Under the pieces are notes generated by a model that ran no database searches, had not been told where the DNA came from, and saw nothing but the letters and a program-made list of their open reading frames with translations. Below, in pieces: positions 52,009 through 60,202 of a DNA stretch of 64,000 nt (within the stretch, counting starts at the first letter, position 1; each line of letters opens with the position of its first letter). A program made the position numbers and the translations under genes. The stretch is from Streptomyces sedi (GTDB taxonomy: Bacteria; Actinomycetota; Actinomycetes; Streptomycetales; Streptomycetaceae): assembly GCF_006335015.1 (NCBI RefSeq), contig NZ_VDGT01000025.1:1-64000 (forward strand). Direction: 5' to 3'.

Positions 52009-53916
52009 ATGACCACCTCCGTTACCGGCCAGGACACCGACCACGACGACGAACGCCGCCCCGACGACGCGCCCCTCGCCGACGGGCCTGACGAGCCGAT
52101 CGAGCCGATCGAGCCGGTCGGCTCGTCCGACGACTACACCGACGACCGGCTCCCGACCCCGAAGGGCGCCTCCCGACGGCTGCTGCTCTCCCTGCTGCGC
52201 CCGCACCGCGCGCGGGTGGCGCTGGCCGCCGTGCTGCTGCTCGCCCAACAGGCCGCGGTGCAGGCGGTTCCGCTGCTGGTCGCCTACGCCATCGACTCGG
52301 GCGTTCCCGCGCTGCGCGACGACGACAACGGCCCGCTGATCGCGGTCGCCGTCGCCTACCTGCTCTGCGCGCTGGGCGCCGGGGTGCTCCAGTCGTCCTT
52401 CATCCTGGTCTCCGCCAGGGTCAACCAGAGCGTGCTGCTCGACCTGCGGGGCCGCATCTACCGGCACGCGCAGGCGCTGAGCCTCGACTTCCACGACCGC
52501 TACACCTCGGGCCGGCTGATCTCCCGCTCCACCAGCGACGTCCAGTCGCTGCGCGAGCTGCTGAACGAGGGCCTCCAGGAGATGCTGCTGATCCTGGTCT
52601 CCGTCACCTACATCGGCGGCCTGCTCTTCTATCTCGACGTCGGCCTCGGCGCCGCCGCCCTGGTCTCCTTGGTGCCGCTGGCGCTGGTGGTGCGGAGCTA
52701 CCGGCGGCGTTCCGCCGAGAAGTTCAACGAGCGCTCCACGGCGATCGCCGCCGTGATCGTGAAGTTCACCGAGACGGTCAACGGCATCCGGCCGGTGAAG
52801 GCGTTCCGCAGGGAGAAGGCCAACGACGCCTCGTTCGACCGGCTCAACCGCCACCACGAGCGGCTCAACGGCGACACCATCATGGAGATGTGCCGCTTCG
52901 TGCTGTTCACCCGGCTGATCGGCGCCGTCGCGGTAGCCTCCATCGTGCTCTGGGGCGCGCAGCGGGTGCGGGCCGGCGACATGGAGCTGGGCGCGCTGGC
53001 CGCCGGCGCGCTGTACATCCGGCGGCTGTACGACCCGCTGGACCGGTTCGCCATGCTGCTCAACAGCTACCAGGCGGCCGTCGCCTCGCTGCACAAGATC
53101 TCCGGGCTGCTGGGCCAGCGGCCCGACGTGCCGGAGCCGCGGGACCCGGCGCCCCTGCCCGAGCGCCCGACCGAACGCCCGGGGCGCGAGGTCGTCTTCG
53201 ACGACGTCCGCTTCGCCTACCGCACCGGCGGCGACGTGCTGCCGCGCTTCCGGCTGACGCTCGCCGCCGGCGAGACGACGGCGCTCGTCGGGGCGACGGG
53301 CGCGGGCAAGTCGACGCTGGCGAAGCTGCTCGCCCGCTTCTACGACCCGACCGAGGGCCGGGTGCTGCTGGACGACACGGACCTGCGGAGGCTGACCACG
53401 ACGGAGCTGCGGCGCGGCGTGGTGATGGTGACGCAGGAGGCGTTCCTCTTCTCCGGCACCATCGCGGAGAACATCGCGCTGGGCAAGCCCGACGCGACCC
53501 GTGAGGAGATCGAGGCCGCCGCCCGCGCGATCGGCGCGCACGACTTCATCGAGGAGCTGCCCGACGGCTACGACACGGACGTCCGCAAGCGCGGCGGCCG
53601 GATCTCGGCCGGCCAGCGGCAGCTGGTGGCCTTCGCCCGGGTGCTGCTCGCCAACCCGGCGGTGGTGATCCTCGACGAGGCGACCTCGTCGCTGGACATC
53701 CCGGGCGAACGCGCGGTGCAGGACGCGATGGTGACGGTGCTGCGCGACCGCACGGCGCTGGTGATCGCGCACCGCCTGTCCACGGTGGAGATCGCCGACC
53801 GGGTGCTGGTGATGGAGCGGGGCCGCGTCGTCGAGGACGGCACCCCGGCCGACCTGGTCGCCGGCACCGGCCACTTCTCCGAGCTGCACCGCGCGTGGCG
53901 CGAGTCCCTGGTCTGA
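52009..53916 (+). CDS. ABC exporter half-transporter, catalytically complete partner
   Basis: 635 residues from ATG 52009 (GAGG upstream). An acidic N-terminal region of about 50 residues (DDERRPDDAPLADGPDEPIEPIEPV) precedes six membrane helices and the ATPase: Walker A GATGAGKST, Q-loop VMVTQEAFLF, signature ISAGQRQLVAFAR, Walker B VVILDEATSSLD with the catalytic Glu, and H-loop VIAHRLSTV. The slightly altered signature (ISAGQ) is what the degenerate site of the partner would face. Encoded directly after the first half-transporter. A terminator follows at 53944. Confidence 0.95.
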   Translation: MTTSVTGQDTDHDDERRPDDAPLADGPDEPIEPIEPVGSSDDYTDDRLPTPKGASRRLLLSLLRPHRARVALAAVLLLAQQAAVQAVPLLVAYAIDSGVPALRDDDNGPLIAVAVAYLLCALGAGVLQSSFILVSARVNQSVLLDLRGRIYRHAQALSLDFHDRYTSGRLISRSTSDVQSLRELLNEGLQEMLLILVSVTYIGGLLFYLDVGLGAAALVSLVPLALVVRSYRRRSAEKFNERSTAIAAVIVKFTETVNGIRPVKAFRREKANDASFDRLNRHHERLNGDTIMEMCRFVLFTRLIGAVAVASIVLWGAQRVRAGDMELGALAAGALYIRRLYDPLDRFAMLLNSYQAAVASLHKISGLLGQRPDVPEPRDPAPLPERPTERPGREVVFDDVRFAYRTGGDVLPRFRLTLAAGETTALVGATGAGKSTLAKLLARFYDPTEGRVLLDDTDLRRLTTTELRRGVVMVTQEAFLFSGTIAENIALGKPDATREEIEAAARAIGAHDFIEELPDGYDTDVRKRGGRISAGQRQLVAFARVLLANPAVVILDEATSSLDIPGERAVQDAMVTVLRDRTALVIAHRLSTVEIADRVLVMERGRVVEDGTPADLVAGTGHFSELHRAWRESLV

Positions 53917-53943
53917 GCCGCCGGGACACACGGGTGGGGCGCA

Positions 53944-53973
53944 CCGCACGGGGAACGGCGAGTCCCCGTGCGG
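53944..53973 (+). terminator. Hairpin terminator after the ABC exporter operon
   Basis: CCGCACGGGGA and TCCCCGTGCGG form a perfect 11-bp stem with an eight-base loop, 28 bases past the stop codon. Confidence 0.8.
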
Positions 53974-54045
53974 CTGCCCGTCTCGGTGCCTGGCACCGCA
54001 TCGTGCGCGCGGTGGGCCAGGGCCTCATCGAGGCGGCCGGTGCCC

Positions 54046-54426
54046 TCAGTGCCCCTGCCCCTGCCCCCGCTCCTGCCGCGCCTCGGTCGCGTCACGGAAC
54101 GCGGCCAGCGCGGCCCGGCGGCGACGCCGCTCCGCGATGTCCGCGTCCATCCGCTCCAGATACGCGGTCATCGTCCGCAGCACCTCCGGGCAGGGCTCGA
54201 TCCCCGGTCCCGCGTCGGTGACGCACGGCAGCATCTCGCGGATGGCGTCGGTGGTCAGCCCGGCCGCCAACATGCCGCGGATACGGGCGACGACAAACGG
54301 GGCGTCGGGCCCGTACACGCGGTATCCGCCGCTGTCGCGGCCGGGTCGCAGCAGGCCCTGCTCCTCGTAGTACCGCAGCAGCCGGGCCGCCACTCCGGTC
54401 CGCCGTGACAGCTCGCCTATCAGCAC
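54046..54426 (-). CDS. MerR-family regulator
   Basis: 126 residues. N-terminal winged helix typical of MerR: LIGELSRRTGVAARLLRYYEEQGLLRPGRDSGGYRVY (about 2-38), then VVARIRGMLAAGLTTDAIREMLPCV and a C-terminal coiled coil (LRTMTAYLERMDADIAERRRRRAALAAFRD). No extra ligand domain. It faces the divergent alpha/beta-hydrolase and LLM oxidoreductase genes and should bind the 29-base dyad between them. The effector is unknown; a reactive aldehyde or similar would fit the neighbours. Confidence 0.92.
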   Translation of the reverse strand: MLIGELSRRTGVAARLLRYYEEQGLLRPGRDSGGYRVYGPDAPFVVARIRGMLAAGLTTDAIREMLPCVTDAGPGIEPCPEVLRTMTAYLERMDADIAERRRRRAALAAFRDATEARQERGQGQGH

Positions 54427-54451
54427 CGACTCTCCTCACCGCGCCCGCCGC

Positions 54452-54480
54452 TTGACCTTCACACTCATGTGAGGGGTCAA
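54452..54480. promoter_or_regulatory. 29-base imperfect dyad between MerR gene and hydrolase gene
   Basis: TTGACC ... GGTCAA arms with inner TCACA/TGTGA make a symmetric 29-base element 10 bases before the hydrolase start and 25 before the MerR start. TTGACC could serve as a -35 box on both strands. A natural MerR operator. Confidence 0.75.
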
Positions 54481-54490
54481 CGTATGAGGC

Positions 54491-55180
54491 ATGCGCGTTT
54501 CATTCCCCGCCCTCGACACCACCGTCACCGGAACCGGCCCAGGACTGCTGCTCGCCCACGGAGCCACCGGCAGCATCGAGGACAACTTCGCCTCGGTCCT
54601 GACCCCCCTCGCCGCCGACCATACCGTCGTCGCCCCGGACTACCCCGGCTCGGGCGACACCCCGGTCGCCGGCGCCCCACTGGACCTCGACGCGCTCACG
54701 GACGCGGTCGTCGACTCCGCCGTGCGGCGCGGCGTCGACCGGTTCGCGGTGCTCGGCTTCTCGCTCGGCACGCTGGTGGCGGTGCGCGCCGCCGTACGCC
54801 ATCCCGAGCGGGTGACCGCGCTCGTACTGACCGCGGGGTTCGCGCGGCCCGACGACCATCTGCTCGGCCTCCTCCCCGGCTGGCGGGCCGAGGTGCCGCC
54901 CGCACTCCACCCGCACATCGACGCGATCCCCACCCTGGACGTCACCGGTGACCTGGCCGAAGTCGCCGTCCCGACGCTGGTCGTCGCGACGACCGCCGAC
55001 AGCATGGTCCCGCCTGCCGGCTCCCGCGCCCTGGCGTCCGGTATCCGGGACGCGCGGTACGCGGAGATCGACAGCGACCACGTGGTCATGGTCGAGCGGC
55101 CGGAGGAGTGGCTGGAGCACGTCCTCGGCTTTCTCCGCTCCCTCTCGCTCTCGGAGGGGAAGGACGGTGAGGTGGCGTGA
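54491..55180 (+). CDS. Alpha/beta-hydrolase, serine type
   Basis: 229 residues. LLLAHGATGSIEDNF (oxyanion region, about 19-33), VVAPDYPGSGDTP, nucleophile elbow FAVLGFSLGTLVAVRAA (Ser in GFSLG, about 87-91), acid in VATTADSMVPP, and catalytic His in IDSDHVVMVERPEEW. Probably an esterase or C-C hydrolase. It is coupled with the LLM oxidoreductase (GTGA overlap) and under the divergent MerR regulator, so the pair is likely induced together by its substrate. Confidence 0.9.
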   Translation: MRVSFPALDTTVTGTGPGLLLAHGATGSIEDNFASVLTPLAADHTVVAPDYPGSGDTPVAGAPLDLDALTDAVVDSAVRRGVDRFAVLGFSLGTLVAVRAAVRHPERVTALVLTAGFARPDDHLLGLLPGWRAEVPPALHPHIDAIPTLDVTGDLAEVAVPTLVVATTADSMVPPAGSRALASGIRDARYAEIDSDHVVMVERPEEWLEHVLGFLRSLSLSEGKDGEVA

Positions 55181-56007
55181 AGCTGCAGGTCGTCCTCCCC
55201 AACGAGGCCGCGGGCGCCGACCCGCGCCGACTCGCCGACCTGGCGCGGCAGGCCGAGGACCTCGGCTACGACACGGCCTGGCTCCCCGACCACATCCTGC
55301 CGCCCGGCGCGTACGGACCGGTGTACGGAGGGGTCTTCGAACCGCTGGTGACCATGGGCTGGCTGGCGGCAGCGACCACCCGGATCCGGTTCGGCACCTC
55401 CGTGCTCGTCCTGCCCCTCCGCAGCCCCTTCGTGGTGGCCAAACAGGTCGCGACCCTCCACGAGCTGACCGGCGGACGGATCGTCCCGGGCGTGGGGATC
55501 GGCTGGGACGAGCGCGAGTTCGCCGCCGTCGGCGCGGACTTCGCGAGCCGGGCGGCCCGCACGGACGAAGCCATCGCGCTGCTCCGGCACCTGTTCCGGG
55601 CCGGCCGGGGGCCCTTCGAGGGGCGCTGGTACGGCTTCGAGACGGGCGTCTTCGAGCCCCGCCCCGACGGTCCGGTGCCGGTGATGACCGGCGGTGTCAG
55701 CGACGGCGCCCTGCGTCGGGCGGCCCGGTACGCCGACGTCTGGCAGGGCGTGCGCCTGGACCCGGCGGCGTTCGCCGAACGGCTGGCGTATCTGCGGGCG
55801 CGGACGGACGGCCGCGCGGTGTCCCCCGGCACCCGGATCGACTGGCACGGCCCGGACAGCACCGTCGGCGAGGCCGCCCGCACCGCCGAGGCCTTCCGGG
55901 CCGCCGGAGCCGAGCACCTGGCGGTGCACTTCGGCGACCCGGACGGTTACGCCCGACGGATGGAAGCCTTCGCCCGGCACGCTCCCGACTTCCTCCCGCC
56001 ACGGTGA
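55177..56007 (+). CDS. LLM-class (luciferase-like) oxidoreductase, probably F420-dependent
   Basis: 276 residues from GTG 55177 overlapping the hydrolase stop. LLM pattern: VVLPNEAAGADPRRLADLARQAEDLGYDTAWLPDHILPPG (about 5-44), TRIRFGTSVLVLPLRSPFVVAKQVATLHELTGGRIVPGVGIGWDEREFAAVGADF, and PVMTGGVSDGALRRAARYADVWQG. No FMN-specific insertion is evident, so F420 is the likely cofactor; the nearby F420-NADP reductase gene supports this. Substrate unknown. Confidence 0.9.
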   Translation: MKLQVVLPNEAAGADPRRLADLARQAEDLGYDTAWLPDHILPPGAYGPVYGGVFEPLVTMGWLAAATTRIRFGTSVLVLPLRSPFVVAKQVATLHELTGGRIVPGVGIGWDEREFAAVGADFASRAARTDEAIALLRHLFRAGRGPFEGRWYGFETGVFEPRPDGPVPVMTGGVSDGALRRAARYADVWQGVRLDPAAFAERLAYLRARTDGRAVSPGTRIDWHGPDSTVGEAARTAEAFRAAGAEHLAVHFGDPDGYARRMEAFARHAPDFLPPR

Positions 56008-56072
56008 CCCGGTGCCCCGGTGCCCCGGTGCCCCGGTGCCCCACGGCAGCGTCCGGGTCCCGGCCGGCGGGC

Positions 56073-56726
56073 TCAGCCCTCCGTAGCCGACGGCGGGGCG
56101 CCGGGCACCGCGGAGTCGGGGGCGAAGCCGGCGAAGGCCAGGCCGATGACGAACCCGCCCGCCTCCTCCAGCTGGCGGGCGCGGTCCAGCGGGCCGAGCA
56201 CCGCCGGCGTCCCGCCGACGTCGCGCGCCAGCTCCCCGACGACGCCCAGCGCCGCCGGATCGTCGCCGCACATCGCCACCGTCACCCCTGGCCGGCCGTC
56301 CTCCGGGGGGCTCGTCCACTGGTCGGCGGGGAAGAGATGGAACGCCTTGACCACGCGGGCGTCCGGCGCCAGCGCGGCGATCCGCCCCGCCATGGACGCG
56401 CCGCGCTCGGTGAGCAGCACGCCGACGCCGTGCGCGACGGCGTTCGTCGGGTCGATCAGCGGGGTCCCCGCGAGCGAGCCCTCCTGCGCCCCCGCCCGTT
56501 CCAGCATCTCCTCGACGCCGTCCCAGGCCACGGCGAGCAGCACGGCGTCGCGCCCGGTGGCCGCCTCGCGCGGCGTGACGGCGCGCGTTCCGTGGCCCAG
56601 CCGTGCGGCGAGGGCCTCCGCCCTGTCCCGTGACCGTCCGCCGACGGCCACCTCGTGGCCCGCGCGAACCCAGCCCTCCCCGAGGGCCGCGGCCAGTGTT
56701 CCCGTTCCCAGAATGCCGATGCGCAT
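56073..56726 (-). CDS. NADPH-dependent F420 reductase family protein
   Basis: 217 residues from ATG 56726. N-terminal Rossmann motif MRIGILGTGTLAAALGEGWVRAGHEVAVGGRSRDRAEALAARLG (about 1-44), then DAVLLAVAWDGVEEML, PLIDPTNAV and VVKAFHLFPADQW. This is the F420:NADP oxidoreductase family; several relatives use other substrates, so the exact reaction is inferred. Divergent from an HxlR regulator across a dyad. The LLM enzyme 66 bases away (convergent) probably uses the same cofactor. Confidence 0.88.
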   Translation of the reverse strand: MRIGILGTGTLAAALGEGWVRAGHEVAVGGRSRDRAEALAARLGHGTRAVTPREAATGRDAVLLAVAWDGVEEMLERAGAQEGSLAGTPLIDPTNAVAHGVGVLLTERGASMAGRIAALAPDARVVKAFHLFPADQWTSPPEDGRPGVTVAMCGDDPAALGVVGELARDVGGTPAVLGPLDRARQLEEAGGFVIGLAFAGFAPDSAVPGAPPSATEG

Positions 56727-56777
56727 CCTCGTTCCCTCTCCGCTGTCAGTCGCTCGGAGGCCCACGCTAGAAAAGGC

Positions 56778-56801
56778 GTTACGCACCGGACGGTGCGTGA
56801 C
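56778..56801. promoter_or_regulatory. 24-base dyad in the HxlR / F420-reductase intergenic region
   Basis: ACGCACCG-GA-CGGTGCGT is a perfect 8-2-8 repeat, extending to 11-base arms with one mismatch (56778-56801). It lies nine bases before the HxlR start and 51 bases upstream of the divergent reductase. A probable HxlR operator for both. Confidence 0.8.
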
Positions 56802-56810
56802 GGGCACGGC

Positions 56811-57212
56811 ATGATGGACGACGAGATGACCGAGCACCGAGACCACCCCGACGAGTGGGTCGCCGACTGCCGGCTGCGCGCGGCCACGGATCTCCTCGCG
56901 CACGCCTGGGACCCCGTCGTCCTGGCGGCGCTGCGCGCGGGGCCGCGCCGGCGTCGCGAGCTGCGCGCGGCGATCGGCGGGATCAGCGACAAGGTCCTGA
57001 CCGACACGCTGCGCCGGCTGCTCGCCCACGGTCTGGTCGACCGCCGCGCGCACGCCGAGGCGCCCCCACGGGTCGAGTACGCCCTGACGCGGCTCGGCGA
57101 GAGCCTGGTCGAGGGCCCGCTGGCCGCGCTCGGACGCTGGGTGACCGAGCACGGTGACGCGCTGCTGCGGGCCCAGGAGAACGCGGCGCCGCGCCCCCCG
57201 GAGCCGGCGTGA
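56811..57212 (+). CDS. HxlR-family regulator
   Basis: 133 residues from ATG 56811 (tandem ATG ATG). HxlR winged helix: WVADCRLRAATDLLAHAWDPVVLAALRAGPRRRRELRAAIGGISDKVLTDTLRRLLAHGLVDRRAHAEAPPRVEYALTRLGESL (about 16-100). The first 15 residues are acidic and hydrophilic. The C-terminal tail is Pro/Arg-rich. No cysteine in the redox position of HypR-type relatives, except Cys20 near the N terminus, which might sense oxidants. It is divergent from the F420-NADP reductase gene and probably controls it. Confidence 0.92.
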   Translation: MMDDEMTEHRDHPDEWVADCRLRAATDLLAHAWDPVVLAALRAGPRRRRELRAAIGGISDKVLTDTLRRLLAHGLVDRRAHAEAPPRVEYALTRLGESLVEGPLAALGRWVTEHGDALLRAQENAAPRPPEPA

Positions 57213-57226
57213 GCCCGTTCCACGCG

Positions 57227-57264
57227 CCCTCGCCCACCCGCCGGGGCCGGCGGGTGGGCGAGGG
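57227..57264. terminator. Long bidirectional hairpin between convergent genes
   Basis: A nearly continuous 18-bp stem (57227-57244 with 57247-57264) in the gap between the HxlR stop (57212) and glgP stop (57283). Confidence 0.85.
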
Positions 57265-57282
57265 TCGGGGAGGGGCAGGGGG

Positions 57283-59859
57283 TCAGTGGGGCAGGGCCGC
57301 GTCCCCCGCCTCCGCGACGAGGCCGAGCTCGGCGCGTGAGGCCAGCAGGGGGTGCGCCGGCAGGACCCGGACCGTGTAGCCGTAGGGGCCGGGCCGGTTG
57401 AGGGTCAGCTCGCCCTCGAAGGTCCAGCGGCCCGCCAGGTCGGGACCGCCGGTGGCCTTCAGCGGGACATAGCCGGGCTCGGCGAGCGTGTCGTCGACGT
57501 CGACGCGGCCGGTCACCGCCTGCACCTCGACCGCCGACGGCTCCAGGCCACCGAGCGCGACCCGCACCCGCAGCGAGACCGTGCCGCCGAGCGTCGGCGG
57601 CTCGTTGCCCGGCTCCACGTGCTCGACGGCGACGCCCGGCCACTCGCCGGTGACGCGTTCGGCGAACGCCGCCAGCTCGCCGGCCGCCTCCGCCGTCATC
57701 GCCCGGTGGCCGGCGGCGGCCGGCGCGTAGTAGGTGGTGATGTACTCGCGCAGCATCCGTTCGGCCAGCACCCGGGGGCCCAGCCGGTCCAGCGTCGCGC
57801 GGACCATCTCCAGCCAGCGCCCGGGCAGGCCGCTGCCGTTGACGCCCCGGTCGTAGAAGCAGGGCGCGACCTGCTGCTCCAGCAGGCCGTAGAGGGCGGC
57901 GGCCTCGATGGCGTCCCTGCGCTCCGGCTCGGCGGCGGCGACACCGTCGGCGGTGGGGATCTCCCAGCCGAAGTCCGGGTCGAACCACTCGTCCCACCAG
58001 CCGTCGCGGACCGAGAGGTTCAGGCAGCCGTTGAGCGCGGCCTTCATCCCCGAGGTGCCGCACGCCTCCAGCGGGCGCAGCGGGTTGTTGAGCCAGACGT
58101 CGCAGCCGGCGTAGAGCGAACGCGCCATGCTCATGCCGTAGTCGGGCAGGAAGACGATCCGGCGGCGGACCTCCGGGTCGTCGGCGAAGCGGACCAGCTC
58201 CTGGATGAGGCGCTTGCCGCCGTCGTCCGCCGGGTGGGCCTTGCCCGCGACCACGATCTGCACCGGCCGCGTCGGGTGCAGCAGCAGCGCCCGCAGCCGG
58301 TCCGGGTCCTGGAGCATCAGCGTCAGCCGCTTGTAGGAGGGAACGCGGCGGGCGAAGCCCAGGGTGAGCACGTCCGGGTCGAAGACCTCGTCGACCCAGC
58401 CCAGCTCGGCCTGGCCGGCGCCGCGCTGCCGCCAGGAGGCGCGCAGCCGCACCCGCACGTCGTGCACCAGCTGCTCGCGCAGCGAGCGCCGCAGCTCCCA
58501 CAGCTCGGTGTCGGAACGGCCGCCCTCCGCGGTCCTGCGGGTGGCGTCGGCGGTCCAGGTCGGGGCGTGCACCCCGTTGGTGACCGAGCCGATCGGCGCC
58601 TCCCGCTCGTCGAACCCGGGCCAGAGCCCCGCGAACATGCCCCGGCTGACCTCCCCGTGCAGGGTGGAGACGCCGTTGCAGCGCTGCGCGGTACGCAGCC
58701 CGAGCACCGCCATGTTGAACGGGGCAGGCTCGCCCTCGTTCACCGGCTGCCCGCCGGGGGCCGCCGCGCCCAGCGGCTCGCGGCCCAGGCCCAGCAGCGC
58801 CTGGAGGTCGAGGGACGCCAGCTCGCCGCCGTCGCCGAAGTGCCGGGCGACCAGCTCCTCGGCGAACCGGTCGATGCCGGCCGGCACCGGCGTGTGCGTG
58901 GTGAAGATCGTGCCGGCCCGCACCGCGCGGAGCGCGGCGTCGAAGCCGATGCCCAGCTCGCCCAGCTCCCTGATGCGCTCGGGGCCGAGGAAGCCGGCGT
59001 GCCCCTCGTTCATGTGGAACACCTCCGGCTCCGGGTGCCCCGTCAGCCGGCAGTAGGCGCGCACGGCGCGCATCCCGCCGATGCCGAGCAGCATCTCCTG
59101 GAGCAGCCGGTGCTCGCTGCCGCCGCCGTAGAGGCGGTCGGTGACGTCCCGTTCGGCCGGGCCGTTCTCCGCGACGGACGAGTCGAGCAACAGCAGCGGC
59201 ACCCGGCCGACCTGGACCTGCCAGATCTGCGCGGTCAGCGTCCGCCCGCCGGGCAGCGCCAGGGTCACCCGGGCGCGGCTGCCGTCGGCTTCCAGCAGCG
59301 GGGTCAACGGCAGCTCGTGCGGGTCGATGACCGGATACTGCTCCTGCTGCCAGCCGTCGGGCGACAGGCTCTGGCGGAAGTAGCCGTGCCGGTAGAGCAG
59401 GCCGACGCCGATGAGGGGCGCGCCCAGGTCGCTGGCGGCCTTGAGATGGTCGCCGGCGAGGATGCCCAGGCCGCCCGAGTACTGCGGGAGCGCGGCGGTG
59501 ATGCCGAACTCCGGAGAGAAGTAGGCGATGGCGCGCGGCAGTTCGCCGCCGGCGCGGGCGTCGGTCTGCTGGTACCAGCGGGGTTCGGTGAGGTAGTCGC
59601 GCAGATCCTCGACGGCCATGCCGAGGCGGCGCTGGAAGCCGCGGTCGGCGGCGAGCGCCTCCAGCCGGCCTGCCGTGACGGTGCCCAGCAGCCGCACCGG
59701 GTCCTCACCGCCGGAGTGCCAGCCGTCGGGGTCGACGGAACGCAGCAGCTCGCGGGTCTCGGGGTGCCAGGACCAGCGCAGGTTGCGGGCCAGTTCCTGG
59801 AGGGGTCGGAGGGGTTCGGGAAGGACGGGGCGTACGGAGAAGCGACGGATGGCCTTCAC
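57283..59859 (-). CDS. glgP: Alpha-glucan (maltodextrin/glycogen) phosphorylase
   Basis: 858 residues from GTG 59859, about the usual length. N-terminal DUF3417-type region (FSVRPVLPEPLRPLQELARNLRWSWHPETRELLRSVDPDGW), then AYFSPEFGITAALPQYSGGLGILAGDHLKAASDLG, FHMNEGHAGFLGPERI, and KRLTLMLQDPDRLRALLLHPTRPVQIVVAGKAHPADDGGK. The pyridoxal-phosphate lysine is in ACGTSGMKAALNGCLNLSVRDGWWDEWF (about 610-640). It releases glucose-1-phosphate from glucan ends with phosphate. It may work with GlgX (44.5 kb) and maltosyl-glucan pathways. The spacer upstream contains 47-base direct repeats. Confidence 0.95.
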   Translation of the reverse strand: MKAIRRFSVRPVLPEPLRPLQELARNLRWSWHPETRELLRSVDPDGWHSGGEDPVRLLGTVTAGRLEALAADRGFQRRLGMAVEDLRDYLTEPRWYQQTDARAGGELPRAIAYFSPEFGITAALPQYSGGLGILAGDHLKAASDLGAPLIGVGLLYRHGYFRQSLSPDGWQQEQYPVIDPHELPLTPLLEADGSRARVTLALPGGRTLTAQIWQVQVGRVPLLLLDSSVAENGPAERDVTDRLYGGGSEHRLLQEMLLGIGGMRAVRAYCRLTGHPEPEVFHMNEGHAGFLGPERIRELGELGIGFDAALRAVRAGTIFTTHTPVPAGIDRFAEELVARHFGDGGELASLDLQALLGLGREPLGAAAPGGQPVNEGEPAPFNMAVLGLRTAQRCNGVSTLHGEVSRGMFAGLWPGFDEREAPIGSVTNGVHAPTWTADATRRTAEGGRSDTELWELRRSLREQLVHDVRVRLRASWRQRGAGQAELGWVDEVFDPDVLTLGFARRVPSYKRLTLMLQDPDRLRALLLHPTRPVQIVVAGKAHPADDGGKRLIQELVRFADDPEVRRRIVFLPDYGMSMARSLYAGCDVWLNNPLRPLEACGTSGMKAALNGCLNLSVRDGWWDEWFDPDFGWEIPTADGVAAAEPERRDAIEAAALYGLLEQQVAPCFYDRGVNGSGLPGRWLEMVRATLDRLGPRVLAERMLREYITTYYAPAAAGHRAMTAEAAGELAAFAERVTGEWPGVAVEHVEPGNEPPTLGGTVSLRVRVALGGLEPSAVEVQAVTGRVDVDDTLAEPGYVPLKATGGPDLAGRWTFEGELTLNRPGPYGYTVRVLPAHPLLASRAELGLVAEAGDAALPH

Positions 59860-59970
59860 CCCTCGACCGTAGCCGTGCCTCGGGGGCGGTTGTGGGGGAT
59901 TCCGGCCGATTCAGCACGAACGCCGCCGACAACCACCCCCGGGGACCAGCCGCCGCCCTCCGGGCGGTGC

Positions 59971-60080
59971 CGGTGGGCGACCACGGGAGTGGGGCTGGCG
60001 GGTGCGTCGTCGACCGCGGCGGGGTGGGGGTGGCGGTGGGCGACCACCGAAGTGGGGCTGGCGGGTGCGTCGTCGACCGC
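59971..60080. repeat. 47-bp direct repeats (two copies, 63-bp period) between glgP and the opp operon
   Basis: 59971-60017 and 60034-60080 differ at two positions. The rest of the 343-base gap is G+C-rich with simple runs, no gene is supported, and the repeats are 112 bases upstream of the glgP start. Confidence 0.85.
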
Positions 60081-60146
60081 AGGCGCGGCGGGGGTTACTC
60101 GCGCCGTTCCCCGCACCCCTGGCGCCGCGCGGCTCGGCGCCGGCGA

Positions 60147-60196
60147 CCGCCGTTCCCCGCGTCGCTGACACGGCCGCGGGGCGCGGGGAACGGCGG
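60147..60196 (-). terminator. Terminator at the end of the opp/dpp operon
   Basis: CCGCCGTTCCCCGCG (60147-60161) and CGCGGGGAACGGCGG (60182-60196) form a perfect 15-bp stem with a 20-base loop, just before the stop of the leftward operon at 60203. A third partial copy of CGCCGTTCCCCGC is at about 60100. Confidence 0.75.
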
Positions 60197-60202
60197 CGGG
60201 GG

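Noticed and set aside
59971..60080. Two-copy 47-base repeat as an insertion-sequence pair or CRISPR
   Set aside because: Copies are direct, only 16 bases apart, with no transposase or cas gene and no terminal inversions.
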